The notes below the pieces were generated by a model, which worked only from the letters and a program-made list of their open reading frames with translations, ran no database searches and was not told the origin of the DNA. A stretch of 14,759 bases of DNA from an uncultured Sneathia sp. GTDB lineage: Bacteria; Fusobacteriota; Fusobacteriia; Fusobacteriales; Leptotrichiaceae. Below are positions 7,403 to 13,291 of the stretch, piece after piece. The first letter of the stretch is position 1. Each line of letters opens with the position of its first letter. A program made the translations under genes and the position numbers. Where the stretch lies: contig CABURZ010000028.1 in the NCBI GenBank assembly GCA_902494065.1, forward strand, positions 1-14,759, written 5' to 3'.

Positions 7403-8754
7403 AAAGAATATACTTTAGTGGAATAAACGGAATAGGAATGAGCGGAATAGCTAAAATATTAAAACAACAAGGAAATATAGTAGAGGGATCGGATTTAGAG
7501 TACAAGGATATTACAAAATCATTAGAAGATTTAGGAATAAAAGTTAATATAGGCCAAACTGTTGAAAATATTGAAAATTTTAATCCAGATCTTTATGTTT
7601 ATTCAACAGCTATAAAAACAATAAATCCAGAATATATTTATGCAAAAAGTAAAGGCATCAAAATGGAAAGACGTGGGCAAGTTTTAGCTGATATTGCAAA
7701 TAAGTTTGAAAAAAGTATTGCAGTTGCAGGAACACATGGTAAAACTACAACTTCATCAATGATGTCATTATGTTTTATGCAAAAAGATCCTTACGTTATA
7801 GTTGGGGGAATAATACCTACAATAAATTCTAATAGTCACTTAGGAAGTAGTGAATATTTTGTTATGGAAGCAGATGAAAGTGATAATTCATTTCTTTATT
7901 TATATCCAACATATTCTGTAATAACAAATGTAGAACCAGATCACTTGGAACACCATGGGAATTTTGAGAATTTAGAAAATTCTTTTATTAAATTTATAGA
8001 ACAAACAAAGGAAAAAGTAATAATTTCAGCAGATTGTCCTAATATACAAAAATTAGATTTAAATAAATTTAGAGATAAATTAATATATTATAGCGTAGAA
8101 AAAAAAGCAGATATTTATGCTAAAAATATTAGAGTTATAGATGGATATACAGTTTATGAAGTAATAGTAAATGAAAAATCTCTAGGTGAATTTAGCTTAA
8201 AAGTTCCAGGAATTCATAATGTAAAAAATTCGTTGCCAGTAATATATCTTTCATACATGCATGATTTAGATATGGAAAAGGTTAAAGAAATTTTAAAAAA
8301 CTTTAGTGGAGCTAAGAGAAGATATCAAGTAATATATGATGATGAAATTAAAGTAATTGACGATTATGCACATCATCCAACAGAAATACGTGCAACTATA
8401 GAAGCAGCAAGAGCTAATGAAAAAGGCAAATTGATAGTAGTATTTGAACCACACAGATATACAAGAACTAAATTTTTTATGAATGATTTCGCAAGTGCAT
8501 TATCTCTAGCTGATAAAATTATACTTCTTCCTATATACGCAGCAAGTGAAGAAAATACAACTGGAATAAGTTCAGAAGATTTAGAAAAGAAAATATCTGA
8601 ATTAGATGAAAATAAAGACGTAAGTGTGATGTTGCCTAATGAAGTTATGGAATATATTTATGAAAATAGCATGAAAGGTGATGTATACATCTTTATGGGA
8701 GCAGGAACAGTTTCAAAATTTGCATATAGACTAGTTAATAAGATTAAGGAGTAG
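7399..8754 (+). CDS. murC: UDP-N-acetylmuramate--L-alanine ligase
   Basis: MurC catalyses the first amino acid addition in muropeptide synthesis, joining L-Ala to UDP-MurNAc. The 451-residue protein starts with the Rossmann-like GINGIGMSGIAKIL (8-21). The P-loop is AGTHGKTTTSSMM (110-122; Lys115), with His where MurD and MurF have Asn, a MurC hallmark. VMEADESDNSFLYL (155-168) and TNVEPDHLEHHGNFE (176-190) complete the ATPase. The C-terminal domain has PGIHNVKN, IDDYAHHPTEI, FEPHRYTRTKFF and FMGAGTV. The ATG overlaps the murG stop by four bases, indicating coupled translation. It is complete, of typical length, and all key motifs are intact. Confidence 0.96.
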   Translation: MKRIYFSGINGIGMSGIAKILKQQGNIVEGSDLEYKDITKSLEDLGIKVNIGQTVENIENFNPDLYVYSTAIKTINPEYIYAKSKGIKMERRGQVLADIANKFEKSIAVAGTHGKTTTSSMMSLCFMQKDPYVIVGGIIPTINSNSHLGSSEYFVMEADESDNSFLYLYPTYSVITNVEPDHLEHHGNFENLENSFIKFIEQTKEKVIISADCPNIQKLDLNKFRDKLIYYSVEKKADIYAKNIRVIDGYTVYEVIVNEKSLGEFSLKVPGIHNVKNSLPVIYLSYMHDLDMEKVKEILKNFSGAKRRYQVIYDDEIKVIDDYAHHPTEIRATIEAARANEKGKLIVVFEPHRYTRTKFFMNDFASALSLADKIILLPIYAASEENTTGISSEDLEKKISELDENKDVSVMLPNEVMEYIYENSMKGDVYIFMGAGTVSKFAYRLVNKIKE

Positions 8755-8756
8755 CA

Positions 8757-9596
8757 ATGATAGTAAGAGAAAACGTTTGCATGAAAGAATATTCTAATAT
8801 GAAAATAGGAGGAATAGCTAAAAAATTTATTGAAATTGAGAATGAAAAGGAATTAATAAATTTATTTTCACCAAATGAGCGTTACTATATTCTAGGTAAT
8901 GGAACTAATACACTAATAAGTGATGGATATTTAGACATTAATTTTGTAAGTCTAAAAAAATTAAATAAAATTGAAAATTTGGGAAATAGAAGGGTTTATG
9001 TAGAGTCTGGAGCAGATTTAGAACAATTTACTAAGTATATGAGAGAACACAACTTAGGAGGATTAGAAAATATTTCAGGTATACCAGGGTCTATAGGAGG
9101 CTTAGTGAACATGAACGCAGGAGCCTATGGTACAACTATATTTGATAAAATAGAATCTGTAAAAATTTTAGTTAATAATAATGAAATAAAGACATTTAGT
9201 AAAGAAGAGCTAGGTTATCGTTATAGAGGTACAAAAATAAAAGATGAAAAATGGGTAGTAATAGGAGCTACATTTAACTTAGATGAAGGATTTGATATTG
9301 ATAAATCTGAAGATAAGTTAAATAAAAGAAAAAATAATCATCCACTAGATTATCCTAATTTAGGCTCAACATTTAAAAATCCAGAAGGAAATTTTGCTGC
9401 ACAACTAATTTCTGATTGTGGATTAAAAAATTTCCGTATAGGTGATATGCAAGTATCAAGTAAACATCCTAATTTTTTGATTAATTTAGGTAATGCAAAG
9501 TTTTCTGACGTAATAAATTTAATTGAAGAAATAAAAAAAGTTGTTTTTGAAAAAACTTCTATAAAGTTAGAAACAGAGATTATAATTCTTAAATAG
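8757..9596 (+). CDS. murB: UDP-N-acetylenolpyruvoylglucosamine reductase
   Basis: This FAD- and NADPH-dependent enzyme reduces UDP-GlcNAc-enolpyruvate to UDP-MurNAc. Its 279 residues and lack of the extra loop of the E. coli enzyme fit the shorter type II MurB class. FAD-binding motifs are LGNGTNTLISDG (46-57) and ISGIPGSIGGLVNMNAGAYG (106-125). Predicted catalytic residues are Arg157 in YRYRGT, Ser204 in GSTFKNP and Glu274 in LETEI. VSSKHPNFLIN (233-243) matches the conserved C-terminal motif. AAGGAG at 8746-8751 abuts the murC stop and supports ATG 8757. Its own TAG is built into the AGGAGG ribosome binding site of the next gene. Confidence 0.95.
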   Translation: MIVRENVCMKEYSNMKIGGIAKKFIEIENEKELINLFSPNERYYILGNGTNTLISDGYLDINFVSLKKLNKIENLGNRRVYVESGADLEQFTKYMREHNLGGLENISGIPGSIGGLVNMNAGAYGTTIFDKIESVKILVNNNEIKTFSKEELGYRYRGTKIKDEKWVVIGATFNLDEGFDIDKSEDKLNKRKNNHPLDYPNLGSTFKNPEGNFAAQLISDCGLKNFRIGDMQVSSKHPNFLINLGNAKFSDVINLIEEIKKVVFEKTSIKLETEIIILK

Positions 9597-9600
9597 GAGG
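9595..9600 (+). promoter_or_regulatory. AGGAGG ribosome binding site fused to the murB stop codon
   Basis: TAGGAGG at 9594-9600 contains both the murB TAG and a perfect AGGAGG, 4 nt before the ATG at 9605. The same arrangement recurs between ftsQ and ftsZ. Confidence 0.75.
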
Positions 9601-9604
9601 ATAA

Positions 9605-10084
9605 ATGTTCGTTTTTCTTGTTGTATTTTTATTTTTAGCCATAATATTACCACTAATATTTATTATGTTAATACCATATTGGCTTTACTTTATTTTTGCT
9701 ATAATAAGCATATTAATAACTAAAAGAATTTTTAATGTTTCTAGCATAATATATATTCTAATAGGAATATGGTTATACAAAAGACAAAGAGGGTATAAAT
9801 TTAAATTTTATTCTACAGATGATTTTGACTTTAAATTTAGACAAGGCTTTCATTCAGACTATCAAGACTTTAATGTTAATAATAACTTCAATTCTGATTA
9901 TGAGTATGAAAAAGCTTGCGAATTTTTTGGAGTAAGTAGAGATACTCCTTATGAAGAAAAAAGAAGAGTTTATATCAAATTTTCTCGTAAATATCATCCT
10001 GATATAAATAAAACAGAAGAAGCAGAAGAAAAAATGAAGCAAATAAATAGCTATTGGGATGTAATTGAGCACCATGATGCTTGA
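9605..10084 (+). CDS. Membrane-anchored J-domain (DnaJ-like) protein
   Basis: The 159-residue protein has a very hydrophobic N-terminal half, probably two or three membrane segments (about 2-22, 24-40, 46-58), then KRQRG as a cytoplasmic positive patch. An aromatic, Asp/Asn-rich linker (about 64-99) includes several DF/FN pairs. Residues 100-157 form a J domain: YEKACEFFGVS, helix II KRRVYIKFSRKYHPD with the invariant HPD at 131-133, then EEAEEKMKQINSYWDVIEHH. J domains stimulate DnaK ATPase, so this protein should recruit DnaK to the membrane. The client is unknown, and no zinc-finger or client-binding domain of classical DnaJ is present. It sits between murB and ftsQ, where ddl is often found. 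A link to division-protein folding is inference from position only. Confidence 0.82.
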   Translation: MFVFLVVFLFLAIILPLIFIMLIPYWLYFIFAIISILITKRIFNVSSIIYILIGIWLYKRQRGYKFKFYSTDDFDFKFRQGFHSDYQDFNVNNNFNSDYEYEKACEFFGVSRDTPYEEKRRVYIKFSRKYHPDINKTEEAEEKMKQINSYWDVIEHHDA

Positions 10085-10109
10085 ATACAGTAAAAATATA
10101 TGATAAAAT
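10081..10109 (+). promoter_or_regulatory. Promoter for ftsQ-ftsZ and following genes
   Basis: TTGAAT (10081-10086, 4 of 6 matches to TTGACA) is separated by exactly 17 nt from TAAAAT (10104-10109, 5 of 6 matches to TATAAT). The -10 also has a TGn extension at 10101-10103. The -35 overlaps the stop codon of the J-domain gene. The predicted start point is near 10116, about 22 nt before the ftsQ ATG. A TATAAA at 10111-10116 is an alternative -10. This 53-nt gap is the only sizeable non-coding stretch between murF and the dipeptidase gene. Confidence 0.6.
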
Positions 10110-10137
10110 ATATAAAATATGCTAAAAAAGAGGAAAA

Positions 10138-10803
10138 ATGAAAGAAAGAATTAAAAGAGATATTTTTATCCTTGTATTTTTTTTGATGATAATAGGTATA
10201 TTAAAATTAGTTCAATCAAAGCTATTCTATATTAGTCAAATTGAAATAGAAGGTACAAATGATATTTTAAAAAAAGATATAGTAGATAAATTATATGATT
10301 TTAAAGGTAAACCTATTACAAATGTAAATAAAAATATTTTAGAAAATGAAATATTGCAAGATACAAGGGTTAAAGATATAAGGGTAATAAAAAAATATCC
10401 AAACAAATTAATAATTCAAATAAATGAAAGAAAACCTCTTGCATATGTTTTAATTAGTGATAAGTTATTTGTCGTAGATAAAGACATGAATATTTTCAGT
10501 ACATATGAAGAATTAAACGGTAGAACAATTCCGTTAATTACTACTACAAAGGAGAATACTCAAAATATACTAAATATATTAAAAGAACTGTATAAAAGTA
10601 GATTGTATCCGCTAAGTTCTGAAATATATGAAGAAGGTGGAAAATATATAATAACATTAGAAGATGGTGTTAATGTATATGTTACAGAAAATGTAGATGA
10701 AAAGAAATTAAATCAAGGATATATAGTGTATAATAAGGAAAAAGAGCAAAATAATAGTATGGAATATATTGATTTAAGATTTGAATTAATAAGTGTTAGG
10801 TAG
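10138..10803 (+). CDS. ftsQ: Cell division protein FtsQ/DivIB
   Basis: This bitopic divisome protein connects early and late division proteins. The 221 residues comprise a short basic cytoplasmic tail (MKERIKRD), one membrane segment (about 9-26), a POTRA domain (about 30-99: ISQIEIEGTNDILKKDIVDKL, then DTRVKDIRVIKKYPNKLIIQINERKP) and a C-terminal beta domain ending in YIDLRFE. The hydrophobic, basic 'YPNxLxIxIxERxPLA' stretch (87-102) and terminal 'DLRF' are family hallmarks. AGAGGA before ATG 10138 serves as ribosome binding site. It directly precedes ftsZ with no ftsA between. The cytoplasmic tail is short compared with E. coli FtsQ. Confidence 0.88.
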   Translation: MKERIKRDIFILVFFLMIIGILKLVQSKLFYISQIEIEGTNDILKKDIVDKLYDFKGKPITNVNKNILENEILQDTRVKDIRVIKKYPNKLIIQINERKPLAYVLISDKLFVVDKDMNIFSTYEELNGRTIPLITTTKENTQNILNILKELYKSRLYPLSSEIYEEGGKYIITLEDGVNVYVTENVDEKKLNQGYIVYNKEKEQNNSMEYIDLRFELISVR

Positions 10804-10807
10804 GAGG
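10802..10807 (+). promoter_or_regulatory. AGGAGG ribosome binding site of ftsZ, fused to the ftsQ stop
   Basis: TAGGAGG at 10801-10807 includes the ftsQ TAG and a perfect AGGAGG, 4 nt before ATG 10812. It supports that start over the in-frame ATG at 10824. It should also favour high FtsZ output from a shared message. Confidence 0.7.
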
Positions 10808-10811
10808 AAAC

Positions 10812-11861
10812 ATGAACGAAGAAATGGATGTTTATGAAACAAAAGGAACAAAAATTAAGATTATAGGTGTAGGTGGAGCAGGGGGAAATGCTATAAACGA
10901 CATGATAGATTCAGATATATCAGGTGTTGAATATATAGCTATAAACACAGATGAACAAGATTTAAAAAAATCTAAGGCTAAGACTAAGATTTCACTAGGA
11001 CATCTTGGTGCTGGTGCTAACCCAGAAATTGCAAGAGAATCTGCTGAAAATAATTCTCAAGATATAAGAAAAGTAATAAAAGATCAAGATATGATATTTA
11101 TAACAGCAGGAATGGGTGGAGGAACAGGGACTGGTGCATCACCTGTTATTGCGAAAATAGCAAAAGAAGAAGGTATTTTAACTGTTGCCATAGTTACAAA
11201 ACCTTTTAAATTTGAAGGTAAAAAGAGAAAACTTAATGCTGAAAAAGGACTTGAAGAATTAAAAAAATATGTAGATACTTTAATTGTTATACCTAATCAA
11301 AAATTACTAGATCTTGAAGGAGCAAAAAATAAGAATTTTCAAGAACATTTTAAAGCATCAAATGAAATTTTACGTTATGGTGTGAAGGGTATAGCTGAAT
11401 TAATAACTAAAGAGGGAACAATTAATCTTGACTTTTCAGATGTTAAATCAGTAATGCAAGATTCAGGTGTTGCCTTGTTCGGATTCGTTGAATCAAATGA
11501 AGATGAATCAATAGAAGATATCGTTGAGAGAACTATAACTAACCCATTACTTGAAAAAGATATTAAGGGTGCGTCTAAGATATTGGTTAATATAACTTCT
11601 GGTAATAATGTAACTATGGAAGATGTAATTAAGATGCAAGAAATCATATCAGAACGTGCTAGTGGAAGTGATGATGGTGTAGATAATTTAATTTTTGGAG
11701 CTATTTATGAACCAGAAAGAACTAATGTTGTACTATCAGTTATAGCAACAGGATTTGAAGAAAAAGAACAAGAAGAAGTGAATGTTGAAGAAGGAACAAA
11801 AGATAGTTTATTCTCACAAGATGATAATACAGATTTTGTAGTTCCACCATTTAATATGTAA
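10812..11861 (+). CDS. ftsZ: Cell division GTPase FtsZ (shortened tail, altered T3 region)
   Basis: This tubulin-like GTPase forms the Z ring at midcell. At 349 residues it is short for the family. GTP-binding elements are GVGGAGGNAIN (19-29), NTDEQDL (45-51), GAGANPE (66-72), GMGGGTGTGAS (100-110), KPFKFEGKKR (130-139) and IPNQKLL (160-166). The T7 catalytic loop is NLDFSD with Asn205, Asp207 and Asp210 intact, so it should be an active GTPase. Two oddities: about five residues are missing before the T3 loop (LGHLGAG where B. subtilis has IGAKLTRGLGAG), and the tail after core residue 315 is only 34 residues. The tail ends DFVVPPFNM, recognisable as a variant of the conserved C-terminal peptide (DLDIPTFLR in B. 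subtilis) but lacking its arginine. No ftsA precedes it. Confidence 0.95.
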   Translation: MNEEMDVYETKGTKIKIIGVGGAGGNAINDMIDSDISGVEYIAINTDEQDLKKSKAKTKISLGHLGAGANPEIARESAENNSQDIRKVIKDQDMIFITAGMGGGTGTGASPVIAKIAKEEGILTVAIVTKPFKFEGKKRKLNAEKGLEELKKYVDTLIVIPNQKLLDLEGAKNKNFQEHFKASNEILRYGVKGIAELITKEGTINLDFSDVKSVMQDSGVALFGFVESNEDESIEDIVERTITNPLLEKDIKGASKILVNITSGNNVTMEDVIKMQEIISERASGSDDGVDNLIFGAIYEPERTNVVLSVIATGFEEKEQEEVNVEEGTKDSLFSQDDNTDFVVPPFNM

Positions 11862-11878
11862 AGAAAGAAGGAAGATAA

Positions 11879-12508
11879 ATGAATATAGCATTATTTGGAC
11901 CACCAGGTGCAGGTAAAGGGACACAAGCAAAAGAATTAATTGCAAAATATAATATTCCTCAAATATCAACAGGAGATATTCTAAGAGAAGCAATAAAAAA
12001 TGGGACTAAATTAGGATTAGAAGCTAAAACATACATGGATAAAGGTAACTTAGTACCTGATGTAGTTGTTAATGGTTTAGTAAAAGAAAGATTAAATCAA
12101 GAAGATTGTAAAAAAGGTTTCATTTTAGATGGATATCCAAGAACAGTTGATCAAGCTATAAAATTAGATGAAATATTAGCTGATTTAGGTAAAAAAATTG
12201 AAAAAGTATTAGCATTAGATGTACCTAATGAAGATATTATTGAAAGAATAACTGGAAGAAGAACATCGAAGAAAACTGGTAAAATTTATCATATAAAATT
12301 TAATCCTCCAGTTGATGAAAAAGAAGAAGATTTAGTACAAAGAGAAGATGATACTGAAGCAGTTGTTAAAAAAAGACTAGAAAATTATGAAAAACAAACT
12401 GCACCTGTATTAGAATATTATAAAAAACAAGGTAAAGTGCAAATTATAGATGGTACAAAAGCACCACTTGATATAACAAAGGAGTTAATTAGAATACTAG
12501 GTGAATAA
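11879..12508 (+). CDS. adk: Adenylate kinase (compact, cysteine-free lid)
   Basis: This cytosolic enzyme interconverts ATP + AMP and 2 ADP. It has 209 residues. The P-loop is FGPPGAGKGTQ (6-16), then STGDILR (30-36) for AMP, and FILDGYPRT (81-89). The lid region (about 123-158) holds GRRTSKKTGKIYHIKFNPP and EDLVQREDD. It lacks the four metal-binding Cys of many Gram-positive enzymes and is about five residues shorter than the lid of the E. coli enzyme. RLENYEKQTAPVLEYY (166-181) matches the family. AAGGA at 11868-11872 supports the start. It lies 17 nt after ftsZ. In many bacteria adk lies with map beside secY in the spc operon; here the pair follows the division genes. Confidence 0.95.
   Translation: MNIALFGPPGAGKGTQAKELIAKYNIPQISTGDILREAIKNGTKLGLEAKTYMDKGNLVPDVVVNGLVKERLNQEDCKKGFILDGYPRTVDQAIKLDEILADLGKKIEKVLALDVPNEDIIERITGRRTSKKTGKIYHIKFNPPVDEKEEDLVQREDDTEAVVKKRLENYEKQTAPVLEYYKKQGKVQIIDGTKAPLDITKELIRILGE
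12499..12504 (+). promoter_or_regulatory. Ribosome binding site deciding the map start
   Basis: AGGTGA at 12499-12504, inside the end of adk, lies 5 nt before ATG 12510. The upstream in-frame GTG at 12501 overlaps this element and is an unlikely start. Confidence 0.55.
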
Positions 12509-12509
12509 A

Positions 12510-13280
12510 ATGGTAAAACTTAAAACATTAGACGACATCAAAAAGATAAAAAAAGCAAACGAAATAATTGCTAGAATATTTTCTGATGTTATACCTAAAT
12601 ATATAAAACCAGGGATAAGTACGTTTGAAATAGACCAAATTTGTGAAGAATATATTTTATCACAAGGAGGTGTTTGTGCTACTAAAGGTTATGATATAGG
12701 ATGGCCATATCCTCCGTATCCAGCAGCAACTTGTATTTCTGTTAATGAAGAAGTTGTTCATGGGATACCTAGTAAAACTAAGATTTTAAAAGAAGGAGAT
12801 ATAGTCAGTCTTGATATAGTTACAAGTTTAGATGGCTACTTTGGAGATGCAGCTATGACTTTTCCAGTAGGTAAAATTGAGGAAAAATATCAAAGACTAA
12901 TAGATGTTACAAGAAAAAGTCGTGATCTTGGAATAGAACAAGCTATAAAAGGAAATAGACTAGGTGATATAGGTCATGCAATACAAAGTTATTGCGAACC
13001 TAAAGGATATTCAATTGTTAGAGATTTTTGTGGTCATGGAGTAGGATTTGAAATACATGAGGATCCATATGTGATGAATTATGGTCGTAAAAATGAAGGA
13101 ATAATTATTGAAGAAGGTTTAGTTATAGCTATAGAGCCTATGATTAATATGGGGACTCATAAAGTGAAAATACAAAAGGATGGTTGGACAGTTAAAACAA
13201 TAGATAGAAAAAGATCTGCTCATTTTGAACACAGTATAGCTATTGTTGATGGTAAACCATTAATTTTATCAGAACTTTAG
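12510..13280 (+). CDS. map: Type I methionine aminopeptidase
   Basis: This enzyme removes the initiator Met from nascent proteins with a small second residue. From ATG 12510 it has 256 residues. All predicted dimetal ligands are present: Asp102 (SLDIV), Asp113 (FGDAAMTF), His176 (CGHGVG), Glu209 (AIEPM) and Glu240 (FEHSIA). His84 (VHGIP) and His183 (EIHEDP) match the substrate-contacting histidines. No N-terminal zinc-finger extension is present, so it is the short bacterial form. Between GY (60-61) and CISVNE there is a longer, aromatic and proline-rich loop (WPYPPYP, 65-71) than in the E. coli or B. subtilis enzymes, near the methionine pocket. It follows adk after 1 nt and precedes the dipeptidase gene by 11 nt. 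Confidence 0.94.
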   Translation: MVKLKTLDDIKKIKKANEIIARIFSDVIPKYIKPGISTFEIDQICEEYILSQGGVCATKGYDIGWPYPPYPAATCISVNEEVVHGIPSKTKILKEGDIVSLDIVTSLDGYFGDAAMTFPVGKIEEKYQRLIDVTRKSRDLGIEQAIKGNRLGDIGHAIQSYCEPKGYSIVRDFCGHGVGFEIHEDPYVMNYGRKNEGIIIEEGLVIAIEPMINMGTHKVKIQKDGWTVKTIDRKRSAHFEHSIAIVDGKPLILSEL

Positions 13281-13291
13281 AAAGGAATAAT

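Noticed and set aside
11375..11647. A 90-codon - strand open frame inside ftsZ
   Set aside because: It is antisense to conserved FtsZ core sequence and its Ser/Ile-rich composition is typical of a shadow frame.
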